Shown in pieces: positions 45,365-57,074 of a stretch of DNA of 64,000 bases. The DNA comes from Henckelia pumila. Its lineage: Eukaryota > Streptophyta > Magnoliopsida > Lamiales > Gesneriaceae. Under the pieces are notes generated by a model, which was given only the letters and a program-made list of their open reading frames with translations, had not been told where the DNA came from and ran no database searches. The DNA is taken from the NCBI RefSeq assembly GCF_033568475.1, contig NC_133123.1, forward strand, positions 16,292,622-16,356,621. The letters are read 5' to 3'. Both the position numbers and the translations under genes were made by a program. Positions within the stretch are counted from its first letter, which is position 1. Every line of letters starts with the position of its first letter.

Positions 45365-47530
45365 TTAAAAGTAAGGACGTAGTTTTCTCGCTGCAGTTAC
45401 CAAAGCCAGTGCCAGTTTCTCGATCTTTGTATATTTTAATTCTGCTCCGTGTAAAGTTCGACTGATATAATAAACTGGTTTGTGCTCACGTCCTACTTCA
45501 GAGACCAATACTGCACTTACCGCCTCCGCAGATATTGACAGATAAATCAACAGGGTGTCACCTTCATTTGGTTTTACCAACAACGACGGAGAGGTCAGAT
45601 GCACTTTCAACTCGTCAAATGCTTGCTGACACTCTTCTGTCCATTGAAAAACTTTCCCACTCCTCAACATTTTGAAAAATGGTAAACCCTTGTCTGCAGA
45701 TCTTGAGATAAATCGGTTGAGGGCGGCCAAATGTCCTGTCAACTCTTGGATGCCTTTTACACTCTTCGGAGGATTCATGTTTAAAATTGCTTTGATTTTT
45801 TCAGGGTTGGCCTCTATTCCTCGTTCTGACACCATATAACCGAGAAATTTGCCTCCTCGTACACCAAAAGTGCATTTATTCGGATTAAGTTTCATCCTGT
45901 ATTTTCTGAGTATACTGAAGCATTCCTCAAGATATTCCAAGTGATTAGATGCTTGAATACTTTTGACGAGCATGTCATCTATATAAACTTCCATGTTACG
46001 CCCGATCAAGTGTTCGAACATGGTATTTACCAGACGTTGATAGGTAGCTCCAGCATTTTTCAACCCAAACGGCATTATATCATAACAATAAATTCCTCGA
46101 TCAGTGACGAAACTTGCTTTTTCCTGGTCTTCTGGCGCTAGGCCGATCTGATTGTATCCTTGATATGCATCAAGAAAAGTGAGCAGCTCGCATCCTGCTG
46201 TCGAATCGACTAACAAGTCAATTCGAGGGAGTGGAAACGGATCTTTGGGGCATGCTTTGTTGAGATTAGTGAAATCTATACACAAACGCCACTTTCCTCC
46301 CGGATTCGGTACTAAAACCACATTTGCAAGCCAATCTGGGTATGAAACTGGCCTGATGTACTTTGCCGCTAAGAGTTTCTCCACTTCAGCGGCTATATGC
46401 CGATTTTTCTCTGGACCAAATGCTCTTTTCTTTTGCTTCACCGGTCTCATTTTCGGATCAACATGGAGGTGATGAAGCGCATATTCATGAGGTATTCCTG
46501 GCAGATGCTCATCACCCCAAGCAAACACATCCAAATTGCAACCAAGAAAATTTTTCAACTTCTCTTCCAATTCAGGAGGTAATTCGGTCCCGATTTCCAG
46601 TGTCTTCTTGGGATTACTCGGTACGATTTCTACATGCTTTAGATTTTCGGTTGCTGTTATTCTTTCTTTGCTCTCGGCTTCCTCATCCACCAAGTGTATT
46701 CCGTTTTCACGTAAAATTTTACCAGGTTTCGGTGCTCTTTCCTCACTATAAACTTGTCTTTTACGATTTCCTGATGAACCCCGTAGTGTCACCGCATGAC
46801 ACTCTCTGGCTAGACAATGGTCACCAATGGCCTCTCCTACTCCTCCTGGAGTCGGAAACTTCAGCATCATATGATATGTCGATCCGATGGCTTGGAATAT
46901 ATTGAGACTTGGTCGTCCCAATATCACATTGTATGCAGATGAAGCCTTTACTACAAGGAATTTCACCATCTTAGTAGACCTTTTGGGGTAAGAACCCAAG
47001 GAAAGAGGAAGCGTTACTTCTCCCAAAGCTTCAACTATTTCTCCGGAAAATCCAACTAGTGGAGTGTTGACTGGAGCTAACTGTGCATTATTAATACCCA
47101 ACTTCACGAATGCATCATGCAAAATTATGTCGGCTGAACTTCCTGAATCCACTAGAATTTTCTTTGCCCAAAAATTGGAGATTGTGGCTGAGATAATTAA
47201 AGCATCATTATGGGTTCCCCGAGGGTTCTCCAGATCTTTGTCACTGAATGATAATCCCTCTTGGATGGTTCCAATTTCATATATCAACAAGGATTTGGGG
47301 CTAGATAAATTGTTGGTTCCTTTTGCTACCCGCAGAAGAGCTTTTCTTGCATTGTTCGAGTCGCCACAAGCAGGCCCCCCAGTGATTACGACGATTACCC
47401 CTCCCGAGGGTAAATTTTCATCAGCTCGTTCATGTTGTTTCCCAGTTTCATCATGTCGCTTTTGATAGTCACGTTTTGGTTGTTCGTCCCGATGCCTGTC
47501 ATCTCTCTTCTCACCGCGAGACTTGTCCAC
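45365..47530 (-). CDS. Tat-element protease, reverse transcriptase and RNase H
   Basis: One open frame of 721 codons. The aspartic protease site is DSGSS ([13 protein letters not shown]). RT follows with [40 protein letters not shown] and the catalytic YIDD ([10 protein letters not shown]). The connection/RNase H region has [20 protein letters not shown]. It stops at 45365, in the RNase H region. This long open frame shows that the element is not very old. Confidence 0.88.
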   Translation of the reverse strand: MDKSRGEKRDDRHRDEQPKRDYQKRHDETGKQHERADENLPSGGVIVVITGGPACGDSNNARKALLRVAKGTNNLSSPKSLLIYEIGTIQEGLSFSDKDLENPRGTHNDALIISATISNFWAKKILVDSGSSADIILHDAFVKLGINNAQLAPVNTPLVGFSGEIVEALGEVTLPLSLGSYPKRSTKMVKFLVVKASSAYNVILGRPSLNIFQAIGSTYHMMLKFPTPGGVGEAIGDHCLARECHAVTLRGSSGNRKRQVYSEERAPKPGKILRENGIHLVDEEAESKERITATENLKHVEIVPSNPKKTLEIGTELPPELEEKLKNFLGCNLDVFAWGDEHLPGIPHEYALHHLHVDPKMRPVKQKKRAFGPEKNRHIAAEVEKLLAAKYIRPVSYPDWLANVVLVPNPGGKWRLCIDFTNLNKACPKDPFPLPRIDLLVDSTAGCELLTFLDAYQGYNQIGLAPEDQEKASFVTDRGIYCYDIMPFGLKNAGATYQRLVNTMFEHLIGRNMEVYIDDMLVKSIQASNHLEYLEECFSILRKYRMKLNPNKCTFGVRGGKFLGYMVSERGIEANPEKIKAILNMNPPKSVKGIQELTGHLAALNRFISRSADKGLPFFKMLRSGKVFQWTEECQQAFDELKVHLTSPSLLVKPNEGDTLLIYLSISAEAVSAVLVSEVGREHKPVYYISRTLHGAELKYTKIEKLALALVTAARKLRPYF

Positions 47531-48776
47531 AAATTTCCTAAATGCCCGCGTTTTATGAGTTTTTCAATTTCTGCTCGCAAACTGAAGCAATCTTCTGTAG
47601 TATGACCTTTATCTTTATGAAAATGACAGTACTTGTCCGAACGCTAGCGCTTTGGGTTATTTTGCATTGGGCGAGGGGGACGCAACAACCCTTGTTTTTC
47701 AGCCACTACCAGTATATCGGTCAGAAGTACATTGAGGGGTGTATTTTGGAGGCGGGGGCTCTGTGCTGTTCGCTTCTCGTCTCGCTTTCTAATATCTGAT
47801 TTATCTTTTTTTTATTTCTTTTATTCAAGTAGTGTGGCTCTACAGATTCTTCAACTCGTATGTATTTCTCAGCTCTTTCCAATAATTCCTCTAAGTTTTT
47901 GGGCGGCCTTCCCGCTATTGATTCTTTGAACTTCCGATGGCGCAAGTTTTGTTGCATTATTCCAGCTAACAAATCATGGTTCACGTGTAAGACTTCGTGC
48001 ACCGCATGAGTAAATCGCCGAACATAGTCCCTCAAACATTCTCTTTCTTTTTGAATGACTGTGAACAAATATGCTGCTGTTTTTGGATATTTTTTGTTAA
48101 TTGAGAATTGCTGGATGAAGCAGTCAGTAAGTTGCTCCAAATTGGCAATAGATCCAGAGGGTAACTTGTTGAACCATGTGAGTGCTCTTCCTAATAATGT
48201 TGTTCGGAAAATTTTATAGTATGCAGCATCTGTGATATCATACAAATCCGCTTTCGCGTAGAATTTGTCAATATGGTCTTGGAGGTCACTCGTTCCGTCG
48301 AACTCAGGTAAGCTGGGGATTTTGACTCCCTTTGGTAATGCTTCAGATAATATGTCATCAGTGAAGGGGCTTCGACGTGACGGCAAAATTGCGGACATAT
48401 TCTCTCCAGTTACATGTGTGCGAGATCCATCCTTCCAAGCTGGAATAGTGATCTTGTTTTCGCCAGAAATGTCATGAACTGTGTGAACACTTGCTTCACC
48501 GTCTTTTTGAGTAGTATTTTTCTTGGTCCCCCCTTGATCTTTATCATTCACTTTAGACTTATCTTTATTTGGGTCTCCGTTATTAGGGTCAAGAGATGAC
48601 GAGCCTTCAGTCTGAGCCTTTTTCTTGCTGCTTTTACGCTTGCGGGTTTCTAGGTACTGAGCAACTGCATCTTTTGCTGCGAGTGCTGCTGTGTTTTCCA
48701 TTAGCGCAGTCAAGTCTTCACGGGTAAGAGTGATACTCGGCGGTGCGTTTCCATTGTTAATATTTCCTTGAGACAT
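47531..48776 (-). pseudogene. Tat-element gag
   Basis: The likely ATG is at 48776 (MSQGNINNGN), 40 bases after the PBS. The gag domain has LYDITDAAYYKIFRTTLLGR and ALTWFNKLPSGSI, then RRFTHAVHEVLHV. A stop at 47721 is followed in another frame by the zinc knuckle [14 protein letters not shown] near 47630-47590 and [15 protein letters not shown] frame break is therefore needed between the two parts. Confidence 0.85.
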
Positions 48777-48815
48777 TTTTGAAGTAATATGTGTTCTCAA
48801 TGACGTAGTTAACGG

Positions 48816-48835
48816 TTTCCCACAGACGGCGCCAA
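48816..48835 (-). promoter_or_regulatory. PBS of the Tat element
   Basis: The minus strand reads TTGGCGCCGTCTGTGGGAAA, five bases inside the LTR end. A TGGCGCCG start is typical of PBS of Tat/Athila-type elements, which use a tRNA other than initiator Met. Confidence 0.8.
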
Positions 48836-48840
48836 GCTGA

Positions 48841-49269
48841 TGTAGCCAAAAATCACTTGTACTCGACACGTTGCTTCCGCAAAATTCGGAGTATGAATAA
48901 GTCCTTGTACGTTCCCTTGGAAGATCTTCAGTGGGCTGTTCCTAAGTCACAAAACAAAGTCAGATGAGCCGGGAGAGTTCCCGGCGAAGGCGCTCCGACG
49001 CTCAAGTCAGCGATTACTCAAGGAATAATAATCGAGAGTAGAACGATATAGTGCTTAAGAAAGTGTGTACCTTAATAATGAGATGACTTGAACTATTTAT
49101 AGATATTCGGAGAGTTTCACGGGCTTGAGCCTCTTATGGGTTTTTGTAGAATTCAGAGTCTTGAATTAAATATATATAATATTTAAATAAGCTTGGGCCT
49201 CAAAAATATTTGGAGTGGACCTTCATGATTGGGCTCAGGCCCAGTTGAATTTTTAGGTGTAACCTATCA
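48841..49269 (-). repeat. 5' LTR of the Tat element
   Basis: On the minus strand it starts TGATAGGTTACACC (49269) and ends ttttggctaca (48841). A TATA box (TATAAATA) lies at 49101-49094. The inner border is well fixed by the PBS; the outer border is inferred from the TG start and the change in sequence character. Confidence 0.6.
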
Positions 49270-49484
49270 AATATAATAATAGAAATATTATATAGATTAA
49301 TGAAAAGTTGAAGATAATACCATTAACAAAATTTTGAAGATTAAAAATATACTTATATATGGGAATATAAAAATAAAGATCAAGAAAATATATTTTTTAA
49401 AAGAATATTATAAGATAATGTAGATATAATTGTCTGTCCTTGTTGAATTGCAGACAGACTGCAGACCGTCCGTCTGTCGGACTT

Positions 49485-49625
49485 GTCTATGCTACCCTTC
49501 GGGGGCAGTGCCCGAAGGGCAATCCAACGGCCCCGAACCTTTGCATATCACATGATGTGATGTGCAAAAGGGCCCGAGGCCGTTGGATCTGACAGACCAG
49601 GTAGTATCGATATGTCAGCATAGAC
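49485..49625. repeat. Nested palindromic element
   Basis: The inner palindrome 49521-49589 has arms aatccaacggccccgaacc and the complement ccgaggccgttggatct around a tgatgtg centre. A second pair of arms, gtctatgct / agcatagac, lies at 49485 and 49617. A small hairpin (cccttcggg...cccgaaggg) sits at 49495-49519. It is GC-rich in AT-rich surroundings; most likely a MITE, family not determined. Confidence 0.75.
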
Positions 49626-50071
49626 TTTTCCCCGTCCGTCACCTCATAATGTAGCATATGAATATGATGCACTTTTGATTTTGTTTTTGAAGTATAACTT
49701 TTAAATATTACGTTTAACTATAAATATCACGCTATCTAAAATTTTATTGAATAGAATAATATTGTTTTCGTTGTAAACATTTTACACATTGTAAAATAGA
49801 AAATGAAGTTACAATTTTTTTATGGAAAAACCAAAAATCTGAAATAAAGTTAATGATGAACAGAGAAATATGAGAAACGAAGTAAAATTACATATTTCGA
49901 AATGTGTTCCCCTGAAAAATAGAAAATAGAAAAAGACAATGTATTTTTTATGGAAAATATCATTTCTCAGATGTTATTACCCAAAAAAAAATTAATTTGA
50001 AGTCTAATATTTTCAGTAAATCATCCTCTCGCTTATTAAATAAAATTTTAAGTTGTTTATATATATATATA

Positions 50072-50368
50072 TCTTACTATCGTACTATATTATTAAGTGT
50101 GCTTGAGTTATAAAAACTGTTTTTAGTGTCATGGTACTTTTTAAAAATTTACCCATTATACCCCCATACCCCTCACTAACTAACAAACAACTTTTTTCAT
50201 GTCTCATTTTATCTCACTTTCTCATTGGTTTTCCCTCTTAACTTTCTTTCTTCACTTTTTTTTTTCTCTATCAAACTCAAATTTTTTCGACCGACACCTT
50301 AATCACGTTAGAATTTTTATCAAATTATATGTTTACGGAACACGCATCGCGTGTGCCATGGTGGCTTG
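50072..50368 (+). mobile_element. Small non-autonomous Helitron
   Basis: It starts TCTTACTATCGTACTATATT after an A. It ends with the hairpin acacgcatcgcgtgtg (50339-50355) followed by ...ggCTTG and then T, near the consensus CTRR/T end. Length 297 bp, non-coding. The terminal hairpin is almost the same as that of the Helitron at 39588-39973. Confidence 0.65.
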
Positions 50369-51292
50369 TATATATTAAGTAAGAAGACCTTATGGTCCCT
50401 TGGTATGATATGTCAATAAAGTAAGAAAAAAAAATTTTAAAACCAAAAAAAAAAAAAAAAAAACCATTCCCACCACTATTTCAATTTTTCCCCCTTTATG
50501 ATTTATTTTTTTCTTTTTAATTTAATTACTTCTTTTCTTTTCTTCTCAACTTTTTTATTTATTATATAATACAATCATTTTAATTGATAATTTTAATTAA
50601 AATATAATTTTATTATAAAAATAAATTATTTAGCACGCATTTGTTGGTATAGTAAAAAGGTTTATGTGTGTTGCACGTGAAACACGAAAATTTGAAATGT
50701 GCATATAGCATCGCGGTTGACAACCACAGTGCCTTTGGAAAAAAAAAATTGTAGACATATTGTATGCCGGCTAAACTTGAAAGAACTCATTTTTTCTAGA
50801 TTAAAAAATTGCCAGATTATTCCACTTCCAGGGCTATTAAATATGATATAATTGGTTCAAAAAAATGATATAATTTATTGTAAAATCAGTGAAACAAATC
50901 ACTTTTCCACTCATTTAATATACTAAATGTAAATAATGTATACTAAACAATGGATTTCCATAAATATGAGATGGCTGTTCAGATTTTTAATTCGATCAAT
51001 TTGCTGTCCTTATCCGTTTATATTTTATTATTTCATCTAATTACCTTATAATAATTTTAAGATAAAAATTTCAATAGTAATGAAATCAGATTTGAATTTA
51101 TTGCAAGGAGTAATTTATTTTTGGGTGAATTCTTTTAAATGATGATTAATTATAAAAATTATTTATGTGAAAAAATAATCGATGTAAATGTAATTAATCT
51201 GTTAATATTTCATATCACATTCATAAATAATACATTTGGTGACAATAGTACATTTGATTAATACTAATTGCCTCATCCACACCAAGAAATAA

Positions 51293-51950
51293 GGGCATCC
51301 TTAGTGGGAGCTTTTTCAAGCTCCCGCTTTGCCACTTGACATACACGAAAAAGCTCTTCCCATTTTTATGTGTTCAGACAAAAGACACTCTTGAATTCAA
51401 GAGCGCTCTTTGTTTTTTTATTATTAAAAAAGATTGTTTTTAATTATTTAATTATAAGTTTATTTATTTCTATTATTTAATGATAAGCTTTCCGGCCTTT
51501 TTTGTTCCTTTTTTTTTCGTTTTTTTTTCACTTTCACTTATAATGTTATTTTTCTTTTGTTTTTTTGTGTTTTTTTTAAATTATATGTATAATCGTTATA
51601 ATTTTTTTCTTATAAATACACATCAAGTTTTTTTAACATATGTATAAATTTCAACTAATAAAAATAATTATTATTTTTTCATTAAGTATAGTTAATGAAT
51701 ATTAAAAATATATCCATGATAAATTACGTATACAGAAATATATTAAATGTATAAATTGATAGTGTAAGTTAATAGTGTGTTTCATTAAATAATAATTGAG
51801 ATATTTGAAATGATTGTGAGGTCCATAAAAGAGTTGTTTAGGGTTTTTATTTTTATTATAGTGAATAGTTAAATGGGATTTTTTATTTTTGATGTGGTGG
51901 GATGGGACCACAAAAAAATGGTGGTGAAAGGTTTACTATTATGGATGCCC
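51293..51950. mobile_element. MITE with gggcatcc ends
   Basis: Left end GGGCATCCTTAGTGGGAG and right end, inverted, GGGCATCCATAATAGTAAA. The outer eight bases are identical and similarity fades further in. Length 658 bp, AT-rich and non-coding. No clear TSD, so the superfamily is uncertain (Harbinger or hAT). Confidence 0.6.
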
Positions 51951-52392
51951 TTCTTATATTTGATTGATAAGCTCCTTCATAAAATTTCGTCACTTTTAAT
52001 CTCTCTTTCAATGTTGTGATCAAGAGAAAGGATATTATGATTAGTTTGAGCCGTTGGCTGCAGATACAAACCCATCTTTAAAAACAATAAAGGATGACAA
52101 CATTATTGGCTCATTTATATGGAAATCGTATTTTGTAATATTCTAAACTGATATAAGAATAAGATATGAACTGAGATGAGCGAGGTTGTCTAAAATTTGT
52201 TCATGTTTTCTGGACAATGAAATTTATGGCTTAGCGTGTAAGTATACTTGTAATACACGCATTTATATATCAGAACGATAATTGAAGTAATAACATTAAA
52301 TGAAACATAAATCTATATCATTCACACACAGGAGGAAAATGAAAACAAAAACCATCCACACAAATTTTTCTAATTATAAGGAAATATTTCAG

Positions 52393-52530
52393 TTACGCAG
52401 TCAAACGAATTCTTCTAGCACTTGTTTGGGCGTTTTTTGTTTGTGAATCATCTGTTCGATTAACATCTGGTTTGATCAAAACTTTAGTATTATTAATAGA
52501 AATTCCTCTTGATATTGCAACACATAGCTG
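52393..52530 (-). pseudogene. Helitron/PIF1 helicase C-terminal exon (fragment)
   Basis: After a cag acceptor at 52533-52531 the frame reads QLCVAISRGISINNTKVLIK, matching the C-terminal motif of PIF1-type helicases in which Q-L-x-V-A-x-S-R precedes a K-V-L-I strand. It ends 45 codons on. A GT-donor-bordered coding-like stretch (RIADPVNGCSLHYLDNID) lies upstream at about 52815-52745 but is not recognised as helicase. An isolated remnant, not a working gene. Confidence 0.55.
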
Positions 52531-52580
52531 CTGCCCACAAGGGAAAAAATTTAGAACACCAAAAATAATAATGAGCAAAG

Positions 52581-53888
52581 AAGAGAGAGAAATTCAAAGA
52601 AGAATTAAGTTGATAGGCAGGAATGCAAGAAGAGTACCATGTTTTGTAACACTAACGTAAATGAAAGCCCACAAGACACCAAGTGGGATGCCGAATTAAA
52701 CAGATAAAAAATATGGGGGAGAAAATGGAAAAGCTAGTTGCAACTCACAATTGTCTATGTTGTCCAAATAATGAAGCGAACAACCATTCACAGGGTCTGC
52801 AATTCGTAAGTCATATGGTTCTTGTATAGCTCATTTTTTTAACGCAAATAAAAAAAAATAAATTGTGAAATAAAAATATATAAAAATGACATTTCCATAT
52901 ATAAATATTCAACAAAAGAATATAACATTTACGTAATTAAAGAGCTATAAAAAAAATATCAAATTAATTTACGTAAATTTGACATTGTGATTACGGACCA
53001 TGACACTTTATAGTATAGAATCTATAGATACATCAATACTGTTTTTCAAAATATTTATAACCGGATACTGTTCATCTTGATTAAGTTGTCGAAAACCTCA
53101 CTAGTGGATCAAACAATCCATCAATCATCGTCTCATCCCTCATCTTTCAAACCAACCGATACTTACTTTTCACACAAAAACATCACATTTAACCTATTAG
53201 ACAGATTGATATGAAGATTAGCTTATGCCTACGCTAAGATCTGAATAAGGAGTATATCGTATAGATTATTTATATGTAATGCTTTTTTGAAACTGGGCTT
53301 TTTTTGGGTACCCCTATTTATTCGTCACTACCACCTCGAAAACAATACCATAATCCCATTGAACTGCCTCACCGACAAGATTGTCCAGCAGTGCCTCGAT
53401 ACTGCAACAAAACAAAAAAAACATGCAAGATCCCACAAAAAAATGAATTATGAGACACCAATTGTCCTCACCATCAAGTCAGATACAACCACCTTAACTG
53501 TGCAAATGTCACCCCTTGCACAGGGCTCGGTGGATCACCTAGTGCTTACGGCCATTCACGCGAAGTTTTCGAGTCATAGAGGATCACCCTGTGACTACAA
53601 ATTGTATATTTTCCAATAGAATTTTGTTGCCATAGACATGCATCCCAATGGCTCACATCACTGTCGTGTTGCACACAACTGTGTAGCACAACGTAAACCC
53701 GATTCAACCATTCTGTGATCAAAATGCAAAATAGTAACGCTACATCACTGTAAAGAATATCTCATCCAGTTACATTCACAAGAAGCCTTAGCAAATCAAA
53801 TAATCAAGAAACTAGCAAACGTGCAAGAACCAAAAGACTCAAATAGATATTCAGAAAATGAAAGATGATGAAGAGATGAAAATATGTA
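52581..53888. other. AT-rich spacer
   Basis: No supported gene. A plus-strand frame at 53287-53619 lacks recognisable domains and is best seen as chance. The last part is the 3' region of the Rab gene. Confidence 0.45.
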
Positions 53889-56452
53889 TTAGGATGTAGA
53901 ACAGCATGTACTCTTTGTGTTGGAATCTTGAGGGCCAACTACAAGGGCCGTCCCTTCTTTGATGCTAGTAGGTCCAGGTTCATTTGAGGAGATCGTCTTT
54001 TTGCTGATAATTCGATATATTTCTGATAGGATGGTCTGGAAAGATTTCTCGACGTTGGTTGCTTCCAAAGCAGATGTTTCTATGAACGAAAGCCCCTCTG
54101 TTTCAGCAAATCCTTGCGCATCCTCTGTGGCAACGGCTCTGAGATGCTTAAGATCAGTCTTATTTCCTATAAGCATGATAACAATGTTTGAGTCCGCATG
54201 GTCCCTAAGCTCCTTCAGCCAGCGACTCACGTTCTCAAATGTAGTTGGTTTAGTCACATCATATACAAGAAGAGCTCCTAGGGCACCACGGTAATATGCA
54301 CTTGTTATGGCTCTGTATCTTTCTTGGCCAGCAGTGTCCCATATCTGAGCCTTAATAGTTCTTCCCTCGACCTGTTTTGACAAGGAGAAGTCGGTAAACA
54401 GGCACAAATTGTAAATAATTTCTTGATTCTGATGTCTAGCAATGCTACAAGAAAACGAGCTAGGTGGCCAGAATGCAACTATGGAGGCTAGCGAGCTAAT
54501 AAAATTTCCACCATCCATTTATTGAACCAAAATGAGTGATGGAAAAAACACATTCATACTCCAAATAAAACTATACAAATAACATTTTGAAGAAATATGG
54601 TAATTGCAAATCTGCAACTGCTAGAGCACAAGTGGAGGCAAAGATTAATAGTTGGAACCTCCCCATGGTCTTCTTTCTCAGTTGTTTCAAGACTTGAGAA
54701 TAAGATTTGCACCCGTGAATGGAAATTTCCAGGTAAACTCCGTATTTTTCTGTTCCGTAACCTTAAACCCCAGACTCCCACTGCCATTCTTCACCCTGAT
54801 CTAGAAGTTTAGAAAGTTCAACATCTCAAACATTTCAATTTTGGGTATTGTAACCAGTTAAGAGGTGGATTGCTCATCACTTCTCACTGTGCCAACAAGT
54901 GAGTCATGCTGATCATAATCATTTATGTGATTATTTACAATGATATAGCCTTAGAGGAGATAGAGAGATCCAGAATACTAATTATTGTCACATTCAATGG
55001 ACAACAACAAGATCACTCAAATTCAAAAAAAAAATCATAATTGGGCAATAAAACTACATGCATACTACTATGCTAATGGTGCATAAATCCCTCAATCAAA
55101 TTGAAATTTTATAACCATATTTTGAACCAAGGGCGATCCAAAGTGAAATTAATTGTGAGAGAAATAAATCAGAAGAGCATCGAGTATCCAATAAAAAAAG
55201 CAAATCTACAATCAATCAGGACAAAATACCCACACAAAGGAGCGTCATGATTGCAACTGCTACATAATCCTTTTTACACAAAATTCTTCTGAAACTGTTC
55301 CACAAGTCCAAGGATGCCACAGCCATGAATCAAGCACTAATTAAATAAAATAGAACCTCGGAAGTCGGGCATTTCTGCATTTGAAGTTTGAACCCAAACA
55401 TTGACAAAGAACTAGAGCTCTATTAGGATTATTACGACAGAATGGCAAGAAAAAAATGCTCCAATTAGCCAGAGGCCACTGTAAAAGGCAATGGTCCCCA
55501 AAATTCCATCATGGGTCATCACTAATTATTTATTTCTTCACCTTCCCTCACACAAATAAGAACAAACAAAGAAAATGTTACCGACACAAGGAGAAAGCAA
55601 AGGCAGTTCAGATTCAGTTTTCGCCAAATAAGGAATATACATAATGCATTTGCACATTCTTAAGATAAGTTGAGATAAAAAAAGAAGTAAATGAGTAGAG
55701 TTCAACCTTAGTTAAGACTATTATCCTATCCTCATTTCTAATGACTCATTGTTTGTCACATAAGAAATATAGCATTAATTATAATCGGATACATTATTTG
55801 GATACTATCTAAGTTGCCACATCAGCATTATAATATTAATTATTATTGGATACATTATTTGGATACTGCCCTAAAGTTAGGGTCTCGGATATGAATCCCA
55901 GAGTTATCCTGAGCAAGTACTTAATCTGCACCGCCTTTATTACCTAATAAATTCGGCGACGCAGAAAAATTAATACTACAAATTCAAGCCTTGATCGTCG
56001 CACAGTTAATGAAGCAGTCCTCAAAGTAATCAATTAAGTGGTACACAATTGCTCCCATATCTCATAAATCATGAACACATCTAGACATCAAAACCCTAAA
56101 AGTAAGTTCCCAAACTCCACACAAAAACACGAAAATTCACTCAATTCTCCAGTAAAATTCATGCAACAAACGGGAGTATCATACCCAAACAACCCACATA
56201 AAATCTCCAAAATTCAATTCTCTTCCCACCACACCTCTTTAAACCAAACAAACCAAAAACAGCAGCAGATGAAGCAGGAAGACGGACCTGGAGAGTGCGG
56301 GTGGCGAATTCAACGCCGATCGTGGACTTAGATTCCAAGCAGAACTCATTTCGAGTGAATCGAGACAGCAAATTGGACTTACCCACGCCCGAATCGCCGA
56401 TTAACACCACCTTAAACAAGTAATCGTAGTCCTCATCAGGCCTTCTTGCCAT
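53889..56452 (-). CDS. RABA2: RABA2-type Rab11 small GTPase, 2 exons
   Basis: Exon 1 56452-56288, intron of 1.9 kb with GT/AG, exon 2 54371-53889; total 215 codons. Nucleotide-binding motifs: G1 GDSGVGKS (residues about 19-26), switch I with STIGVEF, G3 WDTAGQE, G4 NKTD and G5 TSALE. The C-terminus ends KSTCCSTS, a double-Cys prenylation signal. The start [20 protein letters not shown] is the usual RABA2 start. RABA2 proteins work at the trans-Golgi/early endosome and in cell-plate growth. Exon 1 is followed by an in-frame reading into the intron, which is ignored. Paralogue (a, b, c or d) not determined. Confidence 0.93.
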
Positions 56453-56799
56453 TTTTTTTTAAAAAAAGATTCCGAATTCTGCGGCTTCGGAATCGGTCTT
56501 GTCGATTCAAGAAAACAAAAATTATCAGAAAAAAAGTAAAAAAAATCGGAGGGTGTCACTTTCGAAGGAACATTTAGCAAAATAATTGTGGGTGGAAATG
56601 ATTGAACTACGCCTACATACATACATGCCCCTCGGCAAATGAGCTGTTAGCCACTAGTTTAATTACTTAAACAGCCTTCACACTGTATTCAATAATTTAA
56701 ATGTTTTTATTTATAATTCTCAAATCTTAATAACCTGGTTTTTTGTTTTCCCAAGATGGAATTCGCGGTCGTCTTTTTATACATACTGGTGATAGAAAT

Positions 56800-57065
56800 G
56801 TGTGTTAATTGCATTCACATCTTTAATAAAAAATCTAAAAGGCATAAAACACCATGTGTAAAATTAATAGCATGTTAAACCCTATGTTTTAAAAAAATTA
56901 GCATAAAACCCTTATGAAATGGTATAAATGTGCCCGAGTTTGTATAACATAGAGGTGAAATGTGCTACATTTTAAAAAACTGAGGGATGCATTAGTCTAT
57001 TAATTTTTTTAGGGGGTTTTTATGTCTTTTAGACTTTTCACAAGGGGTGTGAATGCAATTAGCCC
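56800..57065. mobile_element. MULE-type MITE with 9-bp TSD
   Basis: The inner end segments ttaattgcattcacatc (left) and gtgtgaatgcaattagcc (right) are inverted copies. Flanks gatagaaat (56791-56799) and gacagaaat (57066-57074) match at 8 of 9 bases. Length 266 bp, non-coding. The ends resemble the GGGTTAATTGC end that borders the viral block. Confidence 0.7.
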
Positions 57066-57074
57066 GACAGAAAT

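Larger units (their letters stand above)
40640..49269 (-). mobile_element. Tat-lineage Ty3/gypsy retrotransposon with antisense ORF
   Basis: Leftward order: LTR (49269-48841), PBS, gag, protease/RT/RNase H, integrase, and a plus-strand ORF between pol and where the 3' LTR should be. An extra RNase H of the DGSSTSTGSGAG type and a Transposase_28-like antisense gene are known traits of Tat elements. No copy of the 5' LTR was found near 40640, so the 3' LTR seems lost. Stops and one or two frame breaks interrupt gag-pol. Confidence 0.85.

Noticed and set aside
53287-53619. Plus-strand frame of 110 codons
   Set aside because: No domain, no splice context, located in a repeat-rich spacer; uses no convincing codon pattern.
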